From Nakamurella alba (lineage in GTDB: Bacteria; Actinomycetota; Actinomycetes; Mycobacteriales; Nakamurellaceae): a DNA stretch of 64,000 nucleotides. Both the position numbers and the translations under genes were made by a program. The stretch is taken from NCBI RefSeq assembly GCF_009707545.1, contig NZ_WLYK01000006.1, positions 1-64,000 of the forward strand, in the 5' to 3' direction. The notes under the pieces were generated by a model. That model was not told the DNA's origin. It did not search any database and worked only from the letters and a program-made list of their open reading frames with translations. Shown in pieces: positions 56,801-64,000 of the stretch (position 1 is its first letter; every line of letters begins with the position of its first letter).

Positions 56801-59800
56801 CGGCCGCCACGTACTCGCCCAGGCTGTACCCGACCATCCCGACGGGTTCGACACCCCAGTCCATCAGCGTGCGGGCCAGGGCCCACTCCGCGGCGAACAC
56901 CAGCGGCTGCACCAGCTCGGTCCGGGCCAGCTCCCGGCTGCGGGCATCCGGCTCCGGCGCACGACCGAGCATCGCGGCCAGCCCACCGCCGGCATCCGGC
57001 CGGGCACCGCAGAGCAGGTCACGCAGGTCGACACCGGTCGCCTGCTCCTCCCCGGCCAGCAGGCCGAGCACCTCGTCCAGCCGGGCCGCGAAGGCCGGCT
57101 CGCGGCGGGCGAGCTCGCCGACCATGCCCGGGTACTGCTCGCCGACCCCGTCCAGCAGCAGGGCCACCGGCCGGCCGCGCAGCGCCTCCGCGCGGCGCAG
57201 CAGGCCGTCCCCGCCGGCGAAGGCCGCGGACGCCGACAGCAGGTCGCCCGCCACCACCACCGCCCGGTGCTCGAAGACCGTCCGGCCGGTCTGCAGGGTG
57301 TACGCCACGTCGGCCGGGGCGAGGACGTGGCTGCCGAGGTGATCCGCCATCCGGGTCAGCCCGTCGTCCATCGCCGGCCCGGTCCTGGCCGACACGGGCA
57401 GGACGTGGAAGCGCCGGTCGCGCAACGGATCCGGCAGCACGAGCGGCCGGACCGGTGGTTCCTGCACCACCACGTGGACGTTGGTCCCGCCCATCCCGAG
57501 CGAGTTCAGCCCGGCGATCCGCGGTCGATCGCCCGCCGCCCAGGCGGTCTGCGTATCGACCACCCGGAAGGGCCCGGCCGCGAAGTCGATCTCCGGATTG
57601 GGCGCGGTGTAGTGCAGGGTGGCCGGCAGGTGTCCCTCCCGCACCGCCAACGCCGTCTTGATCAGACCGGTGGCGCCCGCGGCGCGGTCCAGGTGCCCGA
57701 CATTGGTCTTCACCGAACCGATCCCGCAGGATCCCGGGTCGCCGGCGGCACCCGTCGCGGCGAATGCCATCGTCAGTGCCGCCACCTCGATCGGGTCGCC
57801 GAGTTCGGTGCCCGTCCCGTGCGCCTCGACGTACCCGACGTCGGCGCCGCGCACCCCCGCGTCCGCGAGCGCGTCCGCGACCACCCGCGCCTGGCCGACC
57901 ACACTCGGCGCGGTGAAGCCGACCTTGCGCGACCCGTCGTTGTTCATCGCCGAACCCCTGATCACGGCGGTGATGTCGTCGCCGTCGCGCAGGGCAGCAT
58001 CCAGCCGCTTGAGGACCACGACCGCGGCGCCGTCACCGAACATGCTCCCCCGGGCCGCGGCGTCGAAGGCCCGTACGTGCCCGTCCGGCGACTCCTGGCC
58101 GCCCGGGGCGAAGTGGTGCCCCACCCGGTCCGGGGTGCGGATCGACACCCCGCCGGCCAGGGCCATCTCGCAGTCCCCGGCGCGCAGTGCCTGCACGGCC
58201 AGGTGGGTGGCGACCAAGGAGGTCGAGCAGAACGTCTGCACCGCGACGCTCGGCCCGCGCAGGTCGAACAGGTAGCTGACGTTCGTGGTGAGCGCGTCCT
58301 TCTCGTTGCCCATGATGATCTCGTAGGTGCTCACGTCGCCACCGGTGAACACCTCGTCCGGCATGTGCAGGAGGTAGGTCGAGAGGTTGCAGCCGCCGTA
58401 GACGCCGACCCGCGGCCGGTGCTCGGGCGCCCCGTACCCGGCGGATTCCAGTGCCTCCCAGCACACCTCGAGGAAGATGCGCTGCTGGGGGTCGGTGAGC
58501 GCCGCCATCCGCGGGCTGAGGCCGAAGAACGCGGCGTCGAACCCGGCGACGTCGTCCAGCACCGGGCGGGCCGGGACGTAGCCGGGGGCGGTGAACTCGG
58601 CCTCCGGCACCCCGGCGGCGCGCAGCTCGTCCTGGTCGAAGAAGCTGATCGACTCGTCGCCGGCACACAGGTTGCGCCAGAAGGCGGCGACGTCCGCGGC
58701 TCCGGGGAAACGGCCTGCCATACCGATGATGGCGATGTGCCGGTCGGTGTCCTCGACCGTCCCCGGGATCCCGAGCGGCGGGACCGGGAGTGCCGGGCCG
58801 ACCGGTGCGGGTGCACCCGGGATCCCGGCCTGACGTGGTGCGGGAGCCGGCGGAGACAGGACCGGGACGACGGCGGTCGCGTTGGCGCCGTCGAGCACCT
58901 CGGCGAGACCCTGCACGGTCGGCGACTCGAACAGCCGCACGGTCGGCACGGTGACCCCGTACTCCCGCCCGAGCAGGGTGAGCATCTGCAGTGCCAGCAG
59001 CGAGTTGCCGGACAGGTCGAAGAAGTTGTCGCGCAACCCGACCGGCTCCACACCGAGTACGGCGGACCAGATCTCGGCGACCCGTCGCTGGATGGCCGTC
59101 CGCGGCGGCAGGTACGGCTGCGGCAGGTCCGGGCGCGGGACCCGTGGTCCGTCGAGGACCGGCATCGGTACCAGGTCCGCGCCCGGTCCCACCGTCCCGG
59201 ACAGCCGGTCCGTCAGTCCGCCGGCGACCACCGCGGTCACCGACCGTCCGCCGGCCAGCACCGCGTCGAGCGCGGCGAGCGCACGGTCGGTCGCCATGGC
59301 GTGGACCCGCATACCGGCGCCGACCGGACCGCCGTCGTCGGCCGGCAGGGTGTCGGCCCAGGTGTCCCAGAGCACGGTGGACCAGCGGGTGCCGGCCGGG
59401 GCGGTGCTGCCCACGGCGACCAGCGCGGCGTTGGCCGCCGCGTAGCTGCCGAACGCGATGCCGCCGAGGATCGCCGAGGTCGAGGAGAACGTCAGGCAGA
59501 AGTCCGGCCGCCCGGACTCCGGCCGGTCGGCCACGGCGGCCGCCAGTGCCCGCGCGCCGTCCAGCTTCGCGCCGAGATGGGCGGCCACGCAGTCGTCGTC
59601 GAGCATCCCGAGCGGCCGGAAGGTCTCCCGCCGGGTGTCCGCGGCGGCGTGCAGCACACCGGCGACCCCGTCCAGCAGCCGACCCAGCAGCGCCGGGTCG
59701 CGGACGTCGCCGCGCACCGCCTCCACCATCACGTCCCGCGCGCGCCACGCCTCGATCGCCTGCGTCGCTGCGGGTCCCGGCTCCGATCTGCCCAGCAGGA

Positions 59801-62339
59801 CCAGCCGGCCGGCGCCCGCCTCGACCAGGTGGTCCGCCAGCCGCAGCCCGAGCGGACCCAGTCCACCGGTGACGAGGTAGGCGGCACCGGCACGGATCGC
59901 GCTGCCGACAGCACCTTCGGGGGCGTCGGCGTGATCGGCGCCGACCGGGCTCCCCGAGCGGTGACCGGCCGGAACCGGCTGCCAGTCCGGCACCAGCAGC
60001 CGACCGTCCCGCCAGGCACCGAGCGGTACCGACATCGCGGCCGGGAAGTGTTCCGCGACAGTGTGTTCGACGGCCGGTGTCGTCTCGGGAGCGACGCGAC
60101 CGACGGTGGCCGGCAGATCGAGGACGGCCGTCCGCAGCCCCGGGTACTCGGCACGGGCCGCGGTCAGCAGCCCGGCCAGTCCGGCCGCCCCGGGGTCGGC
60201 CGGCTCCCCGGACACGCTCTGCCCACCGCGGGTCAGCAACAGGTAGCCCTGTCCGCCGGCACCGGACGCACCCAGCCGATCGACGGTCGCGGCCACCGGG
60301 GCGATCGCCGACGCCAGGTCGGCGACCGGGCCGGCGGCGAACCGGAGGTCGACCACCGTGCCCGCCGGCGGCGGGCCGTCCGGGTCGATGCCGGACAGCT
60401 CCGTCACCTCCAGGCCGGCCGCACCGAGGGCGAGCGCGCAGGGTCCCGTGAGTGCGGGATCACCGAGCAGGAACCAGGTCCCGGACCCCGGCGGTGCCGC
60501 GTCCGACCATTCGCTCCACACCGGCATCACCAGCTCGACCGGAACGGGTCCTGCCGGGGCCGGATCCGGCAGGGCCGTCGCGGACGGAGCGGCCGGGCCC
60601 GCGGCCGGCGGATCGACCCACCAGCGGCGGCGGTCCAGCGGGTGACCCGGCACGGACACCTTGCGCGGTGCGTCCGTCGGCAGCTCGACGGCCCAGTCGA
60701 TCGACTCCCCCTGCAGCCAGCGGAGTCCCAGGGCCGGGAGCGGTCCGGCCGCGGAGGCCCCGGTGAGCAGGGCACCCGACCGCAGCGCGGCGACAGCGGC
60801 GGACCGGTCGGTGACCACCAGCGCACGGCGATGGGTGAACTCCTTGCGACCCACCCGGAGGGTGTGGGCCACCGCGTCGAGCGGCGTCGTGTCCCGCTCC
60901 AGCAGGTCGGCCAGATCGCGGGTCAGCCGGTCCGCGGCCTCGGCGGTGCGGCCGGACCAGACGAGCAGCTGCGCGGCCGGTGCCGGGTGCGGCGCCACCG
61001 GTACCGGCGGCGCCTCCTCCAGCACCACATGTGCGTTGGTGCCGCCGATCCCGAAGGCGCTCACGCCGGCGTAACGCGGCTGCTCCGACCGTGGCCAGTC
61101 GGTCCGCTGCGTGACCACCGAGATCGCCGCGGTACCGAGCGCCAGCTGCGGGTTCGGGGTGCGCAGGTTACGGGTGGCCGGGATGACGCCGTGGTGCAGC
61201 GAGAGCGCCGTCTTGATCAGCCCGGTCACCCCGGCCGCGCGGTCGAGGTGACCCACATTGGTCTTGACCGATCCCACCCGGACCTCGGTACCTGCGAAGA
61301 CCTGTTGCAGGGCTGCGATCTCGGCCGCGTCGCCGAGTGCCGTCCCGGTGCCGTGCGCCTCGACGTAGCCGATCTGTCCGGGGGTCACGTCGGCCGCGGC
61401 GAGTGCCTCGCCGATGACCGCGGCCTGCCCGGCCGGCCCGGGAGCGGTGAACCCCACCTTGTGCCCGCCGTCGTTGTTGACCGCCCAGCCGCGCAGGACC
61501 GCGTAGACCCGGTCGCCGTCGGCCAGCGCGTCGGACAGCCGGCGCAGCGCCACCACCGCGACGCCGCCGCCCAGCGGCGCACCGGCACCGTCGGCGTCGA
61601 AGGCCCGGCACTCCCCGTCCGGCGGCAGGATCCCGCCGGGCTGGTAGTGGTAGCCGACCCGGTGCGGGACCGACACCGCCGCACCCCCGGCCAGGGCCAG
61701 GTCGCACTCGAAGGCGGCCAGCGACGACGCCGCCGCGCAGACGGCGACGAGCGAGGTGCTGCAGTAGCTCTGGATGCCGTAGGCGGGGCCGGTCAGCCCT
61801 AGCACGTGGGCGACCCGCAGCACCAGCGAGTCCTTGTCGTTGGCCAGGCCGAGGGCGAGTTCGCCGACCACGTCACCGAGGCCGGCCGGGCCCAGGTTGT
61901 TCTGCAGGTACGTCGAGTAGGCGCTGCCGCCGAACACCCCGATCGCGCCGTCGAAACGGTCCGGGTCGCACCCGGCGTCCTCCAGTGCCCGCCACGAGTG
62001 CTCCAGGAACAACCGGTGCTGCGGATCGAGGATCTGCGCCTCCGCCGGTCCGAACCCGAAGAAGCCGGCGTCGAACAGGTCCACGCCGTCCAGCACCGCA
62101 CCCGCGCGGACGTAGGCCGGGTCGGCCAGTCGCTCCGCCGGCACCCCGGCCGCCAGCAGATCCTGTTCGGAGAACCGGGTGATCCCCGACTCCCCCGCCA
62201 GCAACCGCTCCCACAGCCGACCGGCGTCCGCGGCCCCGGGGAACATCCCGGAGAGTCCGACCAGTGCGATGTCGCCGTCCGACACCGTAGGTGCAGCAGG
62301 TGATGTCGGATCGGCGGTGTGGTGTCCCGGAACGCTCAC
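53898..62339 (-). CDS. Type I polyketide synthase PKS3, two modules: KS-KR-ACP-KS-AT-KR-ACP
   Basis: A 2813-residue bimodular synthase. Module 1: KS with Cys193 (SYCSTSL), EAHGTGT and NVGHLDRA; no AT (VAHTLRV at ~490 runs within about 70 residues into GHPLDRRRWW at ~561); KR with YLVTGGLGPLG (~820) and Tyr in IAFGSYAAAN; ACP Ser1113 (FFDLSGNSL). Module 2: KS with Cys1371 (TFCSTSL); AT with GVGEQYPGM, Ser1839 (GYSLGEY) and HAFHSRML (malonyl-type); KR with YLITGGLGTLALQVA (~2390), where the third Rossmann Gly is Ala, and Tyr in GGGPGQYDYAAGN; ACP Ser2723 (FFELGGNSL). No DH, ER or TE. GTG start overlapping the upstream PKS stop by four bases. The strand opposite carries a very long spurious ORF. 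Confidence 0.95.
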   Translation of the reverse strand: MSVPGHHTADPTSPAAPTVSDGDIALVGLSGMFPGAADAGRLWERLLAGESGITRFSEQDLLAAGVPAERLADPAYVRAGAVLDGVDLFDAGFFGFGPAEAQILDPQHRLFLEHSWRALEDAGCDPDRFDGAIGVFGGSAYSTYLQNNLGPAGLGDVVGELALGLANDKDSLVLRVAHVLGLTGPAYGIQSYCSTSLVAVCAAASSLAAFECDLALAGGAAVSVPHRVGYHYQPGGILPPDGECRAFDADGAGAPLGGGVAVVALRRLSDALADGDRVYAVLRGWAVNNDGGHKVGFTAPGPAGQAAVIGEALAAADVTPGQIGYVEAHGTGTALGDAAEIAALQQVFAGTEVRVGSVKTNVGHLDRAAGVTGLIKTALSLHHGVIPATRNLRTPNPQLALGTAAISVVTQRTDWPRSEQPRYAGVSAFGIGGTNAHVVLEEAPPVPVAPHPAPAAQLLVWSGRTAEAADRLTRDLADLLERDTTPLDAVAHTLRVGRKEFTHRRALVVTDRSAAVAALRSGALLTGASAAGPLPALGLRWLQGESIDWAVELPTDAPRKVSVPGHPLDRRRWWVDPPAAGPAAPSATALPDPAPAGPVPVELVMPVWSEWSDAAPPGSGTWFLLGDPALTGPCALALGAAGLEVTELSGIDPDGPPPAGTVVDLRFAAGPVADLASAIAPVAATVDRLGASGAGGQGYLLLTRGGQSVSGEPADPGAAGLAGLLTAARAEYPGLRTAVLDLPATVGRVAPETTPAVEHTVAEHFPAAMSVPLGAWRDGRLLVPDWQPVPAGHRSGSPVGADHADAPEGAVGSAIRAGAAYLVTGGLGPLGLRLADHLVEAGAGRLVLLGRSEPGPAATQAIEAWRARDVMVEAVRGDVRDPALLGRLLDGVAGVLHAAADTRRETFRPLGMLDDDCVAAHLGAKLDGARALAAAVADRPESGRPDFCLTFSSTSAILGGIAFGSYAAANAALVAVGSTAPAGTRWSTVLWDTWADTLPADDGGPVGAGMRVHAMATDRALAALDAVLAGGRSVTAVVAGGLTDRLSGTVGPGADLVPMPVLDGPRVPRPDLPQPYLPPRTAIQRRVAEIWSAVLGVEPVGLRDNFFDLSGNSLLALQMLTLLGREYGVTVPTVRLFESPTVQGLAEVLDGANATAVVPVLSPPAPAPRQAGIPGAPAPVGPALPVPPLGIPGTVEDTDRHIAIIGMAGRFPGAADVAAFWRNLCAGDESISFFDQDELRAAGVPEAEFTAPGYVPARPVLDDVAGFDAAFFGLSPRMAALTDPQQRIFLEVCWEALESAGYGAPEHRPRVGVYGGCNLSTYLLHMPDEVFTGGDVSTYEIIMGNEKDALTTNVSYLFDLRGPSVAVQTFCSTSLVATHLAVQALRAGDCEMALAGGVSIRTPDRVGHHFAPGGQESPDGHVRAFDAAARGSMFGDGAAVVVLKRLDAALRDGDDITAVIRGSAMNNDGSRKVGFTAPSVVGQARVVADALADAGVRGADVGYVEAHGTGTELGDPIEVAALTMAFAATGAAGDPGSCGIGSVKTNVGHLDRAAGATGLIKTALAVREGHLPATLHYTAPNPEIDFAAGPFRVVDTQTAWAAGDRPRIAGLNSLGMGGTNVHVVVQEPPVRPLVLPDPLRDRRFHVLPVSARTGPAMDDGLTRMADHLGSHVLAPADVAYTLQTGRTVFEHRAVVVAGDLLSASAAFAGGDGLLRRAEALRGRPVALLLDGVGEQYPGMVGELARREPAFAARLDEVLGLLAGEEQATGVDLRDLLCGARPDAGGGLAAMLGRAPEPDARSRELARTELVQPLVFAAEWALARTLMDWGVEPVGMVGYSLGEYVAAALSGVLTLPEAVRLVAHRARLIAGLPGGAMVAVGLGEAELAERCDPAAFGLDIAALNGPGVTVVAGPVEAAEAYQAELRRAGIAARALATTHAFHSRMLEPVAAALTEWVAGNITPSAPQIPYTSNVTGGPATAGLVADPGYWARHMCGTVRFADQTAVLVRDATDSQAAVVEIGAGQSLGALLRAALPPDRWGQVLPTLPGAAEPAPADRTVADALARMWLLGVDLDWTAVAGRSGPAPLQADAQPHRVPLPTYAFQRRRYWLDRTRSMSAGGGSGAVPAAPTSENLLEVIGALPVLEEKDWLQLPVFDPTPPPPAAGRPLRRVVLDTPCSAGTPAVPGMDGAAGAPVRLGADLERARQLVREWRDADALPDRVTLVVDRSPAALLGVAAALARAAGESGWRDWRLEILTHGAQSVAGEPVTDPEAASAAGPALVLPLEFPGLQVSWIDLPDIAGPADPRTDAALAAELAGAGDDPVVVLRGGRRFVPGFRTLPATAGAPGPAGAAAPGGATAAATATATGTAIGTATAGTALADNGGPIARAGGCYLITGGLGTLALQVARELAGQAPCTFVLLARRPLPERSAWAALLADPSTDPGLRRRLAGCAEILAAGSEVEVVVGDVTDTAAVRRAVETAQQRYGRLDGVWHMAGTAGRGLVLYKEPDQAGAAADPKVTGLRALAEALRIGGPDEIRLDHLVLFSSIAAFTGGGPGQYDYAAGNAVLGSRALQWNAPGRRVLAIDWGEWTDNAWEDGLAGYDPAVQQFFVDNRARIGIGVAAGLRAAARALATGEPRVVVCSQDATTLTTGSRLFTVEAVAGTGGGRRPTGPRHPRPDLLTPYQEPVGDLELFIARTWCEALHLEQVGVLDNFFELGGNSLLGVGIVAAVREHQQLDDLPPHILYEAPTVATLALAVGAAALDPADLAGSGGDGSAGGDQEAEGGSSTVRAQLRRSGLQASARRRAREDA

Positions 62340-64000
62340 AGGGCCTCCTCGTTGCGGGCCACCCGGGCCCGGCGTCGTCGCGCGCCACGGGCGGCGCTGC
62401 CGGCCAGCAGGGCGGCGGCCGGTTCCGCCGCGCCACCTCCGGGCCCGCCGAGTGCGGCCGCGAACTCGGCCACCGTCGGGTGCTGGTAGAGCGCGGCCGG
62501 TGGGATCGGCCGGTCCAGTCGCAGCTCCAGTTCCCGCACCATGGCGGCACCGACCAGCGAGTTGCCACCGAGATCGAAGAACGGGTCACGGATCCCGACG
62601 GCGTCGATGCCGAGGAACTCGCCCCACACGTCCGCGACGATGCTCTGCAGGCTCTCCGGCCCGCCGGTGGGCGGGGCGTAGGCGACGCGGAGGTCCGGGC
62701 GCGGGAACCGTGGTCGGGCCGCGGCTGCCGCCCTGGCCGCGGCGGTGAGCGCATCCAGGTCCAGCAGGGCGGTGAAGGACTGCTCCGCCTCCTGCAGGGA
62801 CTGCCGGAGCGCCAGCACCGGACCATCGGTGCCGTGCAGCTGCAGCAGCAGGTCGCAGCCGTCGGCGGCGCCGAAACCGAACCGGCGGCGGTACGCGGTG
62901 GCCTGCTCGGCCAACGGGCCACCGGCCCGCTGCTGCCAGTCGTCGTGCTGCCAGGGCGCCCATCCGACCGACAGGACCCGCAGGCCCGGCCGGGCCTCGT
63001 CGGCCCACGCGGCCGCAGCGGCGTCCAGGGCCGTGTTGGCGGCGCAGTAGTCGCCCTCGCCGAGACCGCCGAAAGCGGTGACCGCCGAGGAGTAGAGCAC
63101 CACCGTCCGCAGCGCCGGCGAGCTGTCGATCAGCTCCGAGACCACCTCGAGCGGAGCCAGTTTCGGCAGCAGCACGGCACGGGACCGCACCGCGTCCGAC
63201 GCCTGGGCCATGCCACCGGCCGGCACCCCGGCGGCGTGCACCAGGACCTCCGGGGCACCCAGTTCCGCCGTGCAGGCCGCGACGGCCGCTCGCAGCTGTC
63301 GCGGGTCGGCGGCGTCCGCCACCAGCACCCGGACCGTTGCGCCCGCGGCAGTGAGATCATCGACCAGTTCGGCACTGTCGGTCGTCCCGCGGGACAGCAG
63401 GGCGATCCGGCGCACCCCGTCGGCCACCAGCCGCCGGGCCAGCAGCGCACCCAGACCGCGGGTGCCGCCGGTGATCAGGTGGACCCCGTCCGTCGGCCAC
63501 GGCAGGGTCTCCGGCTCCAGCAGTTCCGCCCACTCCGGCCGGTGCCGGCGCCCGGCCCTTCGGGCGACGACCTCGGGCCGGGGCGGCAGGGTCAGTTCGG
63601 CCAGGAGCGCCGCGGCGCAGTCCGCCACGTCCGCCCGGGGATCGAGATCGATGCCGGACCAGGACATCCCGGCGTACTCGTGGCGGACGGAGCGACCCAG
63701 GCCGTGGGCCGCGGCGGTGAGCGGGGCGCGCGCATCGCCCCCGGTGACCAGCTGCGCGCCACAGGTGACCGTCAGCAGGCGGGCCGGGCCACCGGCGGCA
63801 CCGAGGGCCTGGACGGCGGCGAGGGTGTCGTCGAAGGCGAACGGCAGCGCCGCGGCGGGGTCCCACCGGGCACCGGGCGCGACCGCTCCGACCGACGACA
63901 GCTGCACCAGCTGCACCGGGCCGGCGGCGAGTGCGACGGCCTCGCGGACCGCCTCCGCGGCGGTCAGCCCGTCGGTCACCGTCAGCACCGGATGGCCGAG
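62336..64000 (-). CDS. Type I polyketide synthase PKS4, C-terminal part (KR-ACP), cut by window edge
   Basis: The frame is open through base 64000, so at least a KS (and perhaps AT) lies outside. The visible ~554 residues are a KR with its N-terminal structural half (VQLVQLSSVGAVAPGARWD), the Rossmann motif GVHLITGGTRGLGALLA and catalytic Tyr in GGLGEGDYCAANTALDA, then ACP with Ser (codon 62558-62560) in DPFFDLGGNSLVGAAMV. The C-terminus is Arg/Ala-rich. It is the upstream partner of PKS3, to which its stop is coupled, and probably hands its chain to PKS3 module 1. Confidence 0.92.
   Translation of the reverse strand, partial: LGHPVLTVTDGLTAAEAVREAVALAAGPVQLVQLSSVGAVAPGARWDPAAALPFAFDDTLAAVQALGAAGGPARLLTVTCGAQLVTGGDARAPLTAAAHGLGRSVRHEYAGMSWSGIDLDPRADVADCAAALLAELTLPPRPEVVARRAGRRHRPEWAELLEPETLPWPTDGVHLITGGTRGLGALLARRLVADGVRRIALLSRGTTDSAELVDDLTAAGATVRVLVADAADPRQLRAAVAACTAELGAPEVLVHAAGVPAGGMAQASDAVRSRAVLLPKLAPLEVVSELIDSSPALRTVVLYSSAVTAFGGLGEGDYCAANTALDAAAAAWADEARPGLRVLSVGWAPWQHDDWQQRAGGPLAEQATAYRRRFGFGAADGCDLLLQLHGTDGPVLALRQSLQEAEQSFTALLDLDALTAAARAAAAARPRFPRPDLRVAYAPPTGGPESLQSIVADVWGEFLGIDAVGIRDPFFDLGGNSLVGAAMVRELELRLDRPIPPAALYQHPTVAEFAAALGGPGGGAAEPAAALLAGSAARGARRRRARVARNEEAL

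Noticed and set aside
53445-61802. Plus-strand ORF of 2785 codons opposite PKS3
   Set aside because: It is the antisense shadow of a GC-rich PKS gene (third-position G/C removes stops). Its translation has no domain, is rich in Arg/Gly/His, and the minus strand carries clear KS, AT, KR and ACP motifs.

Overview
The window is GC-rich DNA with the gene density, GTG starts, DUF222-type HNH nuclease, DUF1707 protein, MmpL-type transporter and long type I polyketide synthases of an actinobacterium. A Nakamurella- or Frankia-like soil lineage would fit, but no rRNA or marker gene here fixes the genus. No tRNA, rRNA, CRISPR array or transposase gene was recognised.

Bases 1-5.2 kb hold housekeeping genes: the end of an HNH nuclease gene, a VOC-family protein, argG, an O6-alkylguanine repair protein (ogt) and purU. 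Bases 5.6-23 kb form a methylated-amine catabolism block. It has an IclR regulator, a betaine-aldehyde dehydrogenase, a three-gene glycine betaine-type ABC importer, a dimethylglycine/sarcosine dehydrogenase, glyA, and sarcosine oxidase genes soxB, soxD and a fused soxA-soxG. Choline-derived betaine aldehyde, dimethylglycine and sarcosine would be oxidised to glycine with the methyl groups passed to tetrahydrofolate. GlyA then interconverts glycine and serine, and PurU releases formate and regenerates tetrahydrofolate. The step from glycine betaine to dimethylglycine and a choline oxidase are not in the window. Three promoters in this block (upstream of purU/iclR, betB and the dimethylglycine dehydrogenase) each carry two 13-bp dyads starting exactly 19 bp apart, a probable IclR regulon signature.

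Bases 23-26.8 kb hold a small N-acetylneuraminate-type module (lyase family aldolase, NanT-like MFS transporter, divergent GntR regulator with a perfect 20-bp operator). Bases 26.8-37.4 kb are mixed: two copies of a 91-bp inverted-repeat element (one read into the end of an epimerase gene), TetR, M23 peptidase and ArsR-like regulator, DinB-like protein, a DUF5655-like protein, metallo-beta-lactamase fold hydrolase, PIG-L deacetylase, MmpL transporter and a DUF1707 protein. Several intergenic gaps contain short tandem repeats, and in several cases the repeat is a copied 3' end of the adjacent gene.

From 37.8 kb to the right edge lies a polyketide gene cluster that continues beyond the window. 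A forward operon encodes an ABC exporter, PKS1 (KS-AT-KR-ACP), PKS2 (KS-KR-ACP, no AT) and an acyl-CoA dehydrogenase. It converges on a reverse operon encoding a KR-ACP-ending PKS (partial), PKS3 (KS-KR-ACP-KS-AT-KR-ACP), an FkbK/J/I/H-type cassette for a glycerate-derived extender unit, and a type II thioesterase. The mixture of cis-AT and AT-less modules, with an ACP-linked extender pathway alongside, is the most distinctive biology in the window.
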